A stretch of DNA of 64,000 nucleotides, from assembly GCA_016704345.1 (NCBI GenBank), contig JADJAH010000018.1:1-64000 (forward strand). Direction: 5' to 3'. Made by a program: the position numbers and the translations under genes. The notes beneath the pieces were generated by a model. That model saw only the letters and a list, made by a program, of their open reading frames with translations. It was not told the DNA's origin and searched no databases. Origin of the DNA: Ignavibacteria bacterium. GTDB lineage: Bacteria; Bacteroidota; Ignavibacteria; Tepidaquicellales; Tepidaquicellaceae. Each line of letters begins with the position of its first letter. The stretch's first letter is position 1. Positions 47,757 to 56,514 of the stretch are shown here, piece by piece.

Positions 47757-48758
47757 CTATTTTACGGGCTCTTCCTTTAGATACTTGTCAACATCCATTC
47801 CGAATGTCAATCCAAAGTTATCTATAAGCTCACCGAGCTCTGCAAGAGACTTTCTTCCGAAATTCCTGTAGTGAAGCATTTCACTTTCATTCTTGCTTAC
47901 AAGATCCGAGATTGTTTTTATATTCGCTGATCTAAGGCAATTCTGTGACCTTACCGAAAGATCAAGTTCATCAACAGGCATCAGCAATATCTTCTTAACT
48001 CTTTCAAATTGTTCGTCTCTTTCCTGCGTAACCGGTTCTTCCCTCATTGGTGCCTGCTCAGGATTGAGGTTGAGAAATAACTGAACATGGTCCTGCAGCA
48101 GTCTTGATGCGAAGACTATAGCGTCTTCAGGATTGATCGAACCGTCTGTTGTAATTTCAAGAACAAGCTTTTCATAATCTGTTCTCTTTCCCACCCTGGT
48201 ATTCTCGATCACATAATTTGCCAGTTTAATCGGAGAGAAAATAGAATCGGTATAAATAAATTCCATTGGAAGCGCAGTGTGCTTATTATCCTCCGAAGGG
48301 ACATAACCTACTCCTGTACCCATTCTCAACTCAATGTTAAGGACAGCATCCTTGTTAAGCGTGGCGATGTATTTGTCAGGATTAAGAATTTCAAAATCGC
48401 TTGTGCTGTTCTGAATATCCTTAGCAGTAAATATATGAGGACCTTTTAGACTGAATTCTATCTTAGAAGATTTTCCGGTCAGATCCTTAAATCTCACTTC
48501 TTTAAGATTGAGAATTATTTCTGACAAATCTTCAATAACACCCTTAAGTGTTGTGAATTCATGAGGTGCATCATTGACTCTGATTGCAATAATGGCACTG
48601 CCAGGCAATGATGAGATCAATATTCTTCTTAATGAATTTCCCAGCGTTACTCCGTATCCTCTTTCGAGGGGTTGTACAATGAATCTTCCAAATGTATCGG
48701 TGTATGTTGATTCTTCCTTTACTATAGCATCCGGCATTTGAAAATTATTTATCTTCAT
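47757..48758 (-). CDS. rpoA: DNA-directed RNA polymerase subunit alpha
   Basis: Alpha dimerises to nucleate polymerase assembly. The 333-residue protein has the NTD signature FGRFIVQPLERGYGVTLGNSLRRILISSLPG near residues 24-55 and a C-terminal domain with ELDLSVRSQNCLRSANIKTI near 265-285 and NFGRKSLAELGE, the DNA-contacting helices. Normal length and position, between rpsD and rplQ. Confidence 0.98.
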   Translation of the reverse strand: MKINNFQMPDAIVKEESTYTDTFGRFIVQPLERGYGVTLGNSLRRILISSLPGSAIIAIRVNDAPHEFTTLKGVIEDLSEIILNLKEVRFKDLTGKSSKIEFSLKGPHIFTAKDIQNSTSDFEILNPDKYIATLNKDAVLNIELRMGTGVGYVPSEDNKHTALPMEFIYTDSIFSPIKLANYVIENTRVGKRTDYEKLVLEITTDGSINPEDAIVFASRLLQDHVQLFLNLNPEQAPMREEPVTQERDEQFERVKKILLMPVDELDLSVRSQNCLRSANIKTISDLVSKNESEMLHYRNFGRKSLAELGELIDNFGLTFGMDVDKYLKEEPVK

Positions 48759-48787
48759 TCTGATGACTTCGTTTTTTTTAATTAACT

Positions 48788-49416
48788 CTATTTTGAATAC
48801 AGCTCAACAATAAGCTGCTCATTGGCGTTGAACGGCACATCGGATCTTTCAGGTTCTTTGACAAAAATGCCCTTCATATTTGCCTTGTCAAGTGAAAGCC
48901 ATGGAAGGATCATTGCATCCTTCATTCTCTTCATTGAATCATGGATCACTTCGAGCTTTTTGCTCTTCTCTCTAACTTGAATTAAATCTCCGGACTTAAG
49001 TAAGTATGAAGGAATGTTAACAACCTTTCCGTTAATGGAGAAATGCCTGTGAGTAATCAATTGCCTTGCCGCTTTTCTGGATGGCGCAAGTCCAAGCCTG
49101 TAAACAGTATTGTCGAACCTTCTTTCAAGAATCTTGACCAGATTTTCGCCGGTAATGCCTGTCTTCCTTGAGGCATCTTCAAAGTACCTGCGGGATTGAC
49201 TCTCTAGGACTCCATAGGTCTTTCTTACTTTCTGCTTTTCTCTTAACTGCACTGCATAATCGGTCATCCTTTGCCTTCTGGATTGTCCATGCTGACCGGG
49301 AGGATAATTTCTTGATTCGATCGGGCATTTGTCCGTGAAGCATTTGTTCCCTTGAGAAACAACTTAGTTCTTTCTCTTCTGCATAGTTTACAGTTTGCGC
49401 CTGTATATCTTGCCAT
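48788..49416 (-). CDS. rpsD: 30S ribosomal protein S4, frameshifted near codon 24
   Basis: S4 nucleates 30S assembly and binds 16S rRNA. The true start is MARYTGANCKLCRRERTKLF at 49416. After LFLKGTN the frame breaks near 49345, and the other frame continues CFTDKCPIESRNYPPGQHGQ into MTDYAVQLREKQKVRK, then an S4 core (GLAPSRKAARQLITHRHFSI). The span is 629 bases, one short of the 630 that 209 codons plus a stop would need; a single missing base near AACAAA explains it. Because S4 is essential, sequencing error is the best explanation. Confidence 0.9.
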
Positions 49417-49455
49417 TTAGTGTATAGCTTTTGCTGAATTAATGATTTTTGAAAG

Positions 49456-49842
49456 TTACTGTCTTCTCTTCTTCGGTGGCCTGCAGCCATTGTGTGGAAG
49501 AGGAGTAATATCCTTTATAGATGTAATCTCAAGTCCCGCAGTGTTTAATGATCTGACTGCGGCATCCCTTCCGGAACCGACACCTTTGATTAGTACTTCA
49601 ACTTTCTTAAGACCAAGGTCTGAAGCGGCTTTTGCCGCAGATTCCGCCGTGATCTGAGCAGCGAAGGGTGTGTTTTTCTTCGAGCCCTTGAAGCCCATCT
49701 TTCCTGAAGAAGCCCATGAGATCGTATTACCATAAATGTCTGTAAGTGTTACAATGACATTGTTGAATGTGGCTTTGATATGCGCCACACCGTTGGCATC
49801 TACATTTGCTTTCTTCTTTGTCTTTTTGAGATTCTTTGCCAA
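49456..49842 (-). CDS. rpsK: 30S ribosomal protein S11
   Basis: S11 is on the platform of the small subunit near the E site. The 128-residue protein contains HIKATFNNVIVTLTDIYGNTI, SAGKMGFKGSKKNTPFAAQ-type text and the C-terminal DITPLPHNGCRPPKKRRQ. It is between rpsM and rpsD in the standard order. Confidence 0.97.
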   Translation of the reverse strand: MAKNLKKTKKKANVDANGVAHIKATFNNVIVTLTDIYGNTISWASSGKMGFKGSKKNTPFAAQITAESAAKAASDLGLKKVEVLIKGVGSGRDAAVRSLNTAGLEITSIKDITPLPHNGCRPPKKRRQ

Positions 49843-49894
49843 TTTACTGCTTTTAAATTATTCTGAAAAAATCATGCTTTCAATGTCACAGAAA

Positions 49895-50278
49895 TTACTT
49901 CTTAGCCGCTGCTTTCTTCTTTCCTGCAACAGTCTTCCTCTTGCCTTTTCTGGTTCTGGCATTGGTTCTGGTCCTTTGTCCGCGAACCGGAAGTCCTCTT
50001 CTGTTCCTCTTGCCTCTGTATGTTCCAATGTCAACAAGCCTCTTGATGTTCATCGAAACTTCCGACTTTAGCGCGCCCTCTACTTTGATCTCAGCACTTA
50101 TCTCTGCTCTGATGTGATTCACCTCATCATCGGTCAACTGCGACACTTTCTTGTCTTCACTGATTCCGGCTTTCGCCAGGATCTTCTGTGCTGTTGATTT
50201 TCCGATCCCAAATACCGAGGTCAGGCCTATGACTATTCTCTTGTTCTTTGGTAAATCAACTCCGGCTATTCTTGCCAT
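49895..50278 (-). CDS. rpsM: 30S ribosomal protein S13
   Basis: S13 contacts the P-site tRNA and L5 in the head of the small subunit. The 127-residue protein starts MARIAGVDLPKNKRIVIGLT and has the typical GIGKSTAQKIL and RGLPVRGQRTRTNARTRKGK blocks, with a lysine/alanine-rich end. Confidence 0.97.
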   Translation of the reverse strand: MARIAGVDLPKNKRIVIGLTSVFGIGKSTAQKILAKAGISEDKKVSQLTDDEVNHIRAEISAEIKVEGALKSEVSMNIKRLVDIGTYRGKRNRRGLPVRGQRTRTNARTRKGKRKTVAGKKKAAAKK

Positions 50279-50313
50279 TTATCTGATGAAAATTATTTTC
50301 TGAAAAATTCTTC

Positions 50314-50427
50314 TTAACCCTGACGCTGCTTGTGTTTCGGATTTGTGCATATTACTCTCACCACGCCTTTGCGCCTGATGATCTTGCATTTTGAACACAT
50401 TTTTTTTACTGAACTTCGCACTTTCAT
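50314..50427 (-). CDS. rpmJ: 50S ribosomal protein L36
   Basis: This 37-residue protein reads MKVRSSVKKMCSKCKIIRR and ends NPKHKQRQG. Its cysteines (C11, C14, C27) and a histidine form the zinc site of the C+ type. It is in its usual position between infA and rpsM. Confidence 0.95.
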   Translation of the reverse strand: MKVRSSVKKMCSKCKIIRRKGVVRVICTNPKHKQRQG

Positions 50428-50450
50428 TAAGATGTCCTCTGATGTTTATT

Positions 50451-50669
50451 TTACTTGTATCTGTATGTTATCCTGCCCTTGGTCAGGTCATATGGTGAAA
50501 GCTCAACTGTCACTTTATCGCCCTGAAGAATCCTTATATAGTGCATTCTCATCTTGCCCGAAATATGGGCGAGTACTTCATGCCCGTTCTCAAGCTTTAC
50601 CTTGAAATTGGTGTTAGGAAGAATTTCAGAAATTATACCGTCAACTTTTATCGCTTCCTGTTTTGCCAT
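50451..50669 (-). CDS. infA: Translation initiation factor IF-1
   Basis: IF-1 binds the A site during initiation. The 72-residue S1-like OB-fold protein starts MAKQEAIKVDGIISEILPNT and contains LENGHEVLAHISGKMRMHYIRI and LSPYDLTKGRITYRYK, fully typical. The position between map and rpmJ is standard. Confidence 0.97.
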   Translation of the reverse strand: MAKQEAIKVDGIISEILPNTNFKVKLENGHEVLAHISGKMRMHYIRILQGDKVTVELSPYDLTKGRITYRYK

Positions 50670-50688
50670 CTTGTTTTTATGATCAAGC

Positions 50689-51441
50689 TTATGTTAATAT
50701 TTCTGCTTTGCCTTTTCTTATCAGGATTGTGTGCTCAAAATGAGCCGATGCCTGATTGTCTGCTGTTACAATTGTCCATCCGTCCTTATCCTCGTAAACC
50801 TCGCCTGTTCCATAATTTACCATTGGCTCAATTGCTATCAGCATTCCATCATGAAGGCGCTGACTTCTGCCGGGAACATAATAATTCGGTACCGCAGGTT
50901 CTTCGTGAAGATTCTTTCCTATTCCATGTCCGACCAAAGCCTTCACAACAGAAAATCCTGCACCTTCAACATAGTTCTGAACGGCTGATCCTATATCATT
51001 CACTTCGTTCCCATCAATCGCTTGTCTTATACCTCTGTGCAGAGATTCTTCAGTGATCTTCAAGAGTCTCGCGTTCTTCGACGAAATTTCTCCAACAGGG
51101 AAAGTATATGCGCTGTCTCCATAGTAACCATTCTTTTCAACTCCAACATCTACCGAAACAATATCTCCATTCATCAATTTCCTGTCTCCCGGAATGCCAT
51201 GAACAACTTCGTCATTAACCGAGATACAGCTGCTTGCAGGAAAAATCCGCTTCTTCACTTTGTAACCCTTGAATGCAGGTCTTCCTCCTTTTGAGATTAT
51301 AAACTCCTCAATGATCTTATCAAGCTCGCCTGTTGTAACTCCTTCTGCAACATAAGCCTTAATATGTTTAAGAACATCTGAAACTATTTTGCAGCTTTCT
51401 CTTACAAGGTCAATCTCTTTCTGAGACTTGATTAATGACAA
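50689..51441 (-). CDS. map: Type I methionyl aminopeptidase
   Basis: The enzyme removes the initiator methionine from nascent proteins. The 250-residue pita-bread fold shows the metal ligands in SVDVGVEKNGYYGDSAYTF, GHGIGKNLHEEP near residue 170 and IEPMVNYGTGEVYEDKDGWT. It lies between secY and infA in the same operon, a common arrangement without adk in this lineage. Confidence 0.97.
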   Translation of the reverse strand: MSLIKSQKEIDLVRESCKIVSDVLKHIKAYVAEGVTTGELDKIIEEFIISKGGRPAFKGYKVKKRIFPASSCISVNDEVVHGIPGDRKLMNGDIVSVDVGVEKNGYYGDSAYTFPVGEISSKNARLLKITEESLHRGIRQAIDGNEVNDIGSAVQNYVEGAGFSVVKALVGHGIGKNLHEEPAVPNYYVPGRSQRLHDGMLIAIEPMVNYGTGEVYEDKDGWTIVTADNQASAHFEHTILIRKGKAEILT

Positions 51442-51451
51442 TGCAGTTCTT

Positions 51452-52786
51452 TTATCTTCTTGATCTGATCTTGCCGCTCTTCATAAATCCGTCATAGTGT
51501 CTCATAAGCAGATGTGATTCGATCTGCTGAAGTGTATCGAGAGCAACACCAACTATTATCAAAAGACTGGTACCTCCGAAGAATGAAGCCAGTCCGGTTG
51601 TTACGCCTACCTTCATCAAAAATGTCGGCAATATAGCAATGATCGCTAAAAATATTGCACCCGGCAATGTGATCTTAGTCAGAATATTGTCAATGTAATC
51701 TGAAGTCGGCTTACCCGGTCTTACACCCGGTATGAAGCCGCCTTGCTTTTTCATATTATCGGAAACATCCTTCGGATTGAAAGCGATTGCCGTATAGAAA
51801 TATGTGAAGAACACTATCAGCAATGCATAAACAATCGAATAGAACCAACTTGTATAATCAAAATATTTTGCTACGCCCTGCATGAACTCACTGTTAGGAA
51901 AGAACGAAAGGAACGTGCTTGGAATAAACATTATCGATTGAGCAAATATCAGAGGCATAACACCTGCAGAATTAACTTTCATCGGAATGTATTGCGTAAC
52001 TCCTCCGAAGACTTTTCGGCCGACAACCCTTTTGGCATATTGGACAGGAATCTTCCTCACTGCTACCGTAACGGCAATAACTCCTGCAATAATGAAAACA
52101 AATGCTGCAATATAGATCAACTCAATCAGGAGATTTCTTGCACCTGATGAAATCAGTTGATACTCATCAAAGACTGCATACGGGAACCTGTCTATTATAC
52201 CTATGAATATGATCAGAGAAATACCGTTTCCAATCCCTCGTTCAGTAATCTGCTCGCCGAGCCACATTAGAAAAATGGTACCGGCTGTAAGTATCAGGAC
52301 AGTTGATATTGTAAAGAAAAAACCAGAGAACTCCGGGCTTATTATACTTTGATCTCCAACCAGCCTGCTCTTGAGCTGAACACTTACACCCCATGCCTGG
52401 AGAGCTGCAACGGGAATTGTTCCGAGCCTTGTGAGTTGGTTGATCTTCTTTCGACCTTCCTCACCTTCCTTCTGCAACTTTTGAAAATACGGAAAAACGG
52501 CTCCAAGCAGCTGAATTATAATTGATGCACTGATATATGGCATAATACCAAGAGCAAATATCGCAGCATTGGAAAAAGCTCCACCTACAAAAAGATCGTA
52601 AAGACCAAAAAGTGTATTGTCGCTTTGATTTTTCTGAGCTTCCGAAAGCAGTGCCGCATCAATACCCGGTAGAGTAATATGCGCTCCAATCCTCACTACA
52701 ACCAGTAATGCAAGAGTAAAAAGGATCCTGTTCCTTAACTCTTCAATCTTAAAAATATTTCTGAAGCTGTCTACAAATCCACTCAT
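51452..52786 (-). CDS. secY: Preprotein translocase subunit SecY
   Basis: SecY is the channel of the Sec translocon. The 444-residue protein has the ten-helix pattern, with YISASIIIQLLGAVFPYFQKLQ near residue 85, GIGNGISLIIFIGII in the middle and KQGGFIPGVRPGKPTSDYID in the C-terminal loop. It follows rplO with a 4-base overlap, the usual spc order. Confidence 0.97.
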   Translation of the reverse strand: MSGFVDSFRNIFKIEELRNRILFTLALLVVVRIGAHITLPGIDAALLSEAQKNQSDNTLFGLYDLFVGGAFSNAAIFALGIMPYISASIIIQLLGAVFPYFQKLQKEGEEGRKKINQLTRLGTIPVAALQAWGVSVQLKSRLVGDQSIISPEFSGFFFTISTVLILTAGTIFLMWLGEQITERGIGNGISLIIFIGIIDRFPYAVFDEYQLISSGARNLLIELIYIAAFVFIIAGVIAVTVAVRKIPVQYAKRVVGRKVFGGVTQYIPMKVNSAGVMPLIFAQSIMFIPSTFLSFFPNSEFMQGVAKYFDYTSWFYSIVYALLIVFFTYFYTAIAFNPKDVSDNMKKQGGFIPGVRPGKPTSDYIDNILTKITLPGAIFLAIIAILPTFLMKVGVTTGLASFFGGTSLLIIVGVALDTLQQIESHLLMRHYDGFMKSGKIRSRR

Positions 52787-53241
52787 ATGGTAATGGCTTT
52801 GCCTCCGCCTTTTTCAATTTTTTCGACGGCAGCTTTGCTGAATGCATTTGCAGATATCTCAAGCTTTGCCTTAAGTTCTCCGTTGCCAAGAATCTTCAGA
52901 GGCTTATCAAGTCCTCTGATTATCTTACTGCTAACGAGAAGTTCTTTGTCGATCTTACCTTCAGAAAATTTTCCACTGTCAACAAGGATTTGAATATCTG
53001 CCAGATTGAGTATGTTATATTCAGTACGAGCAAAATTCCTGAAACCGAATTTCGGGACTCTTCTTTGCAGCGGCATTTGTCCGCCCTCAAACCAAGCTCT
53101 GAACTTAGCGCCGGACCTGGAATGCTGTCCCTTATGTCCTCTTGTTGAAGTGCCGCCGTGTCCTGAGCCCTGGCCTCTGCCAACTCTCTTTCGTTTCTTT
53201 CTTGAACCTTCGGCGTACTTTAAATTGCTTAGAATATCCAT
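52783..53241 (-). CDS. rplO: 50S ribosomal protein L15
   Basis: L15 is a late-assembling large-subunit protein. The 152-residue protein has the glycine-rich GRGQGSGHGGTSTRGHKGQHSR segment near residue 22 and FEGGQMPLQRRVPKFGF, and ends GGGKAITI. It overlaps secY by 4 bases. Confidence 0.97.
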   Translation of the reverse strand: MDILSNLKYAEGSRKKRKRVGRGQGSGHGGTSTRGHKGQHSRSGAKFRAWFEGGQMPLQRRVPKFGFRNFARTEYNILNLADIQILVDSGKFSEGKIDKELLVSSKIIRGLDKPLKILGNGELKAKLEISANAFSKAAVEKIEKGGGKAITI

Positions 53242-53326
53242 TTAGAATTTTCTTAATTTGAATTCACAAGGCTTCATGCCAAAAGTGAAAATCAATATCG
53301 CAGCAGAACTGCGATTGATTTGAAAA

Positions 53327-53515
53327 TTATTTTTCTGTGTAGTTCTCTTCTACTTTTACCAGATGCTTAACCACATTGATCATTCCTCTGATTTGCGGCG
53401 TATCCTGCTTAACAGTAGAGTAGTTTGGTCTTCCCAGTCCGAGAGCTTCAATAGTCAGCTTCTGTTTTTTCAGCCTTCCTATTATGCTCCTTGTTTGTGT
53501 AATCTTTATCAACAT
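53327..53515 (-). CDS. rpmD: 50S ribosomal protein L30
   Basis: The 62-residue protein starts MLIKITQTRSIIGRLKKQKL with LGLGRPNYSTVKQDTPQIRG, the standard L30 layout. It lies between rpsE and rplO. An ~85-base spacer to rplO contains nothing else. Confidence 0.93.
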   Translation of the reverse strand: MLIKITQTRSIIGRLKKQKLTIEALGLGRPNYSTVKQDTPQIRGMINVVKHLVKVEENYTEK

Positions 53516-53526
53516 TTTTCAGAAAT

Positions 53527-54039
53527 TTATTTTTCGTACAATTCCTGCAAAGAAAGACCTCTTCTTGCTGCAACCGTCTTAGGATCCTTTAAGGTCATGA
53601 GAGCTCTCATTGTTGCCTTTACAACATTGTGAGGATTTGATGACCCGAGAAGTTTTGTCAGTATGTCCTGAATTCCGGCTGACTCTAATACCGCTCTTAC
53701 ACCTCCGCCTGCGATGATTCCGGTTCCGGGTGAAGCAGGTTTAAGCAATACTTTTGCGGCTCCATATTTGCCGATTATCTCATGAGGAATTGTTCCCTTA
53801 ACAATCGGAACTTCAACCACATTCTTCTTCGCATCTTCAACGCTTTTGCGAATAGAATCAGTTACTTCGTTTGCTTTGCCAAGGCCGATTCCAACATGTC
53901 CTCTTCCGTCGCCTACAACCGTGACCGCAGAAAAGCTGAATCTTCTTCCACCCTTTACAACTTTCGCTACTCTTCCGATAGATACCGGCTTTTCCTTAAG
54001 CTCCAGTTCTCCGGCCTTGAATGTTTTTTTCTTTGCCAT
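53527..54039 (-). CDS. rpsE: 30S ribosomal protein S5
   Basis: S5 is needed for decoding accuracy and assembly. The start chosen is MAKKKTFKAGELELKEK at 54039. The longer in-frame start at 54099 overlaps the tRNA-Gln gene and is unlikely. The 170-residue product has the KVVKGGRRFSFSAVTVVGDG RNA-binding loop and GTGIIAGGGVRAVLESAG near residue 110. Confidence 0.96.
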   Translation of the reverse strand: MAKKKTFKAGELELKEKPVSIGRVAKVVKGGRRFSFSAVTVVGDGRGHVGIGLGKANEVTDSIRKSVEDAKKNVVEVPIVKGTIPHEIIGKYGAAKVLLKPASPGTGIIAGGGVRAVLESAGIQDILTKLLGSSNPHNVVKATMRALMTLKDPKTVAARRGLSLQELYEK

Positions 54040-54070
54040 TAAAATGTTTTCTTTGTCAATCTTTATTTTG

Positions 54071-54141
54071 TTCTCAGGGGAGGATTCGAACCTCCACATA
54101 CGGCTCCAAAGGCCGCTGTCCTGCCATTAGACGACCCGAGA
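54071..54141 (-). tRNA. tRNA-Gln (TTG) inside the ribosomal protein operon
   Basis: On the minus strand, acceptor TCTCGGG pairs with CCTGAGA, discriminator A. D stem GTC/GAC, anticodon stem GCGGC/GCCGT with loop CTTTGGA (anticodon TTG), T stem GGAGG/CCTCC with TTCGAAT. The gene is 71 bases, reads the same way as the surrounding genes, and lies 40 bases after rplR and 32 before rpsE. No CCA is encoded. Confidence 0.92.
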
Positions 54142-54181
54142 ATCTTGCCTTCAATAATTCAAAAGCAAAATCCGTATTTAT

Positions 54182-54553
54182 TTAGAACTTGAGGCCGCCT
54201 TCTCTGGCTCCGTCGGCAACAGCTTTAACTCTGCCATGGTACAAAAATCCGTTCCTGTCAAAAATCACACTTGATATATTCTGCGAAATCGCCTTCTCTG
54301 CTGCAAGTTTTCCAACAAGCTTACTCATCTCTATCCTGCCTTTTGATCCGGCAAGTTTTTCTGCAATGTCTTTTGACTTTGATGAGACCGAGAAAATAGT
54401 CTTGCCGCTGCTATCATCAATCAGTTGTGTGTAAATATGATTCAAACTCCTGTAAACAACCATCCTTGGTTTTTCAGCAGTGCCTCCGACCTTCTTTCTG
54501 ATCTGATGTTTTATTCTCGCTCTTCTTTTATTACTTCTGTCTACCTTATTCAT
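54182..54553 (-). CDS. rplR: 50S ribosomal protein L18
   Basis: L18 binds 5S rRNA. The 123-residue protein has the KHQIRKKVGGTAEKPRMVVYRSLNHIYTQ block near residue 15 and ends VIFDRNGFLYHGRVKAVADG... with GAREGGLKF. Standard length. Confidence 0.97.
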   Translation of the reverse strand: MNKVDRSNKRRARIKHQIRKKVGGTAEKPRMVVYRSLNHIYTQLIDDSSGKTIFSVSSKSKDIAEKLAGSKGRIEMSKLVGKLAAEKAISQNISSVIFDRNGFLYHGRVKAVADGAREGGLKF

Positions 54554-54570
54554 TGAAAATTTTATTGGCT

Positions 54571-55110
54571 TTATTTAGCTGCCGTCTTTCCGGCTTTTCT
54601 TCTGACAAACTCATTTTCGTACTTTATGCCTTTGCCTTTGTATGGCTCCGGCTTTCTGAACGATCTGATCTTTGATGCAACCAGTCCGACAAGCTGTTTG
54701 TCAATTCCTGAGATCACAACGGAATTCGGGGTCGGAACTTCGATCGTTACTTCCGGCGGTGCCACAAAAACAGTCGGATGTGAATATCCGAGCATCATCA
54801 CTAGCACGTCGCCTTTCATCTCTGCCCTGTATCCGATTCCAACAAGTTCAAGCTTTTTGCTGAATCCGTCATTTACACCGGTGACCATGTTTTGGATCAG
54901 TGACCTGTAAAGTCCGTGAAGAGCCCTGTTCTTTCGGCTGTCATCTTTGCGCTTTATGTTGAGCTCACCGGCATTTATTTCAACTTCCACACCGTCAACA
55001 AGACCAACTTGCAGTGATCCCTTAGGACCGGTGACTTCGATTATCTTGTTATTTTGATTTACTTTTACCTTATCTCATATCGTGACAGGTTTTTTACCTA
55101 TTCTGCTCAT
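54571..55110 (-). CDS. rplF: 50S ribosomal protein L6, in-frame TGA at codon 12
   Basis: L6 lies near the factor-binding site. From ATG at 55108-55110 the frame reads MSRIGKKPVTI, then TGA at 55075-55077, then continues DKVKVNQNNKIIEVTGPKGS to the normal end (LVGLVASKIRSFRKPEPYKGKG). The total is 179 codons plus stop, the right length. A proline is usual at the TGA position. The frame is the same on both sides, so at least two substitutions relative to a proline codon are implied, or an unusual residue at this site. An internal start would give 139 residues and lose domain I. Confidence 0.88.
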
Positions 55111-55136
55111 TTCTCTTATTAATTCTTCAGAGTTTA

Positions 55137-55535
55137 TTACCAGATTTGAAAAACAACTTCGCCACCAACCTTGCTTCTCCTGGCTTGCTTATCTGTCATT
55201 AAGCCTTTGGATGTTGATATGATTGCGATTCCCATTCCGTTTCTTACTCTCGGAAGGTCTTCAGAACCAACATATCTTCTTATGCCCGGCCTGCTGATTC
55301 TTCTCAGTCCAAGAATCACGCTCTCACCGGATGAATACTTAAGCCGTATCGAAAGCTTCTTGGTCTTCTTTTCTGTATCTGCTACACTGTAATCTTCGAT
55401 GAATGCAGACTCCTTCAAAATTCCTGATATAGCTTCTTTGAATTTTGATGAAGGCATTTCAACTGACTTCTTTCCGGCCTTAATCGCGTTTCTGACTCTC
55501 GTCAAATAATCCGCTATGGGATCTGACATTGACAT
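55137..55535 (-). CDS. rpsH: 30S ribosomal protein S8
   Basis: S8 organises the central domain of 16S rRNA. The 132-residue protein starts MSMSDPIADYLTRVRNAIKAGK, has the signature segment STSKGLMTDKQARRSKVGGEV, and ends VVFQIW. Normal length and position. Confidence 0.96.
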   Translation of the reverse strand: MSMSDPIADYLTRVRNAIKAGKKSVEMPSSKFKEAISGILKESAFIEDYSVADTEKKTKKLSIRLKYSSGESVILGLRRISRPGIRRYVGSEDLPRVRNGMGIAIISTSKGLMTDKQARRSKVGGEVVFQIW

Positions 55536-55568
55536 TGTTTGGTCTCCTGAATCTGTAAATTTATAAAA

Positions 55569-55838
55569 TTACCAACTTGACTTAATTACACCTGGAATCT
55601 TTCCCTGTAACGCCAGCTCTCTGAACATAAGCCTCGACAGACCGAACTTTCTGTAATAACCTCTGACTCTTCCGGTCATGTTACATCTGTTGTTCTGCCT
55701 TGTTGCACTGCTGTCTCTCGGAAGTTTCTGCAATGCCGCATAATCTCCGTTAGCTTTCAACTCTTTCCTTTTCTCAGCATATTTAGCTACTGTCCTTTGT
55801 CTTCTCTTCTCTTTTGCGATGAGTGCTTTTCTTGCCAT
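55569..55838 (-). CDS. rpsN: 30S ribosomal protein S14, zinc-free type
   Basis: The 89-residue protein starts MARKALIAKEKRRQRTVAKY and contains RPRDSSATRQNNRCNMTGRVRG-like text (NNRCNMTGRVRGYYRKFGLS). It lacks the paired CxxC motifs of the zinc-binding form, so it is the C- type. Confidence 0.94.
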   Translation of the reverse strand: MARKALIAKEKRRQRTVAKYAEKRKELKANGDYAALQKLPRDSSATRQNNRCNMTGRVRGYYRKFGLSRLMFRELALQGKIPGVIKSSW

Positions 55839-55847
55839 TATCTGTGA

Positions 55848-56507
55848 TTAATTTTTTGACTGTTTAGACATAAAAGGCAGACCGAAACCTTTCAACAATT
55901 CAAGTGATTCTTCGTCAGTCTTTGCCGAAGTAACGAATGTGATATCCATTCCTGAAATACGGTTTACATTATCCACATTTATCTCGGGGAAAATTATCTG
56001 CTCTTTGACACCGAGTGTATAATTTCCTCGTCCGTCAAAACTCTTATCCGGTAAACCTCTGAAGTCTCTTATTCTTGGAATTGCAACATTCACAAACCTG
56101 TCGAGGAATTCAAACATTCTCGCATTCCTTAGAGTAACTCTTACTCCGATGTTTACGCCTTCTCTCAACTTAAAATTTGATACTGACTTCTTTGCTTTTA
56201 CTACTGCCGGCTTTTGTCCTGTAATAGCTTCAAGCTCTTTAACAGTGGTGTCGATAAGCTTCGGATCCTGTGTTGCCATTCCTACACCAACATTAATGCT
56301 GATCTTCTGGAGTCTCGGTGCTTCCATTACATTCTTATAACTGAACTTTTTCACCAGTTCCGGAACTACTTTTTCTCTGTAAAGAGACAGCAGTCTTATA
56401 GGAACTTTCTCCTCAACAAAATGTTCTGCTGATTTTTTTTCCTGCTTCTCCGTACCTTTGGCCGGAGCATCCGGATCTTTCTTCCTGTCTTGTTTTGTCT
56501 TTGCCAT
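55848..56507 (-). CDS. rplE: 50S ribosomal protein L5, N-terminally extended
   Basis: L5 connects the large subunit to 5S rRNA and the small subunit. The conserved core begins PIRLLSLYREKVVPELVKKF at residue ~36 and includes KAKKSVSNFKLREGVNIG and DINVDNVNRISGMDITFV-type segments. A leader of about 35 residues is rich in Lys, Glu and Asp (TKQDRKKDPDAPAKGTEKQE). The total is 219 residues against ~180. Confidence 0.96.
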   Translation of the reverse strand: MAKTKQDRKKDPDAPAKGTEKQEKKSAEHFVEEKVPIRLLSLYREKVVPELVKKFSYKNVMEAPRLQKISINVGVGMATQDPKLIDTTVKELEAITGQKPAVVKAKKSVSNFKLREGVNIGVRVTLRNARMFEFLDRFVNVAIPRIRDFRGLPDKSFDGRGNYTLGVKEQIIFPEINVDNVNRISGMDITFVTSAKTDEESLELLKGFGLPFMSKQSKN

Positions 56508-56514
56508 GTCTTTT

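Noticed and set aside
49330..49360. Programmed frameshift in rpsD
   Set aside because: No slippery heptamer with a pseudoknot is apparent, and S4 is not known to use one; a missing base is the simpler reading.
55075..55077. Genetic code change with TGA as a sense codon
   Set aside because: TGA ends several intact genes in the window (efp, accB, the tubulin-like gene, secF), so reassignment is not supported.
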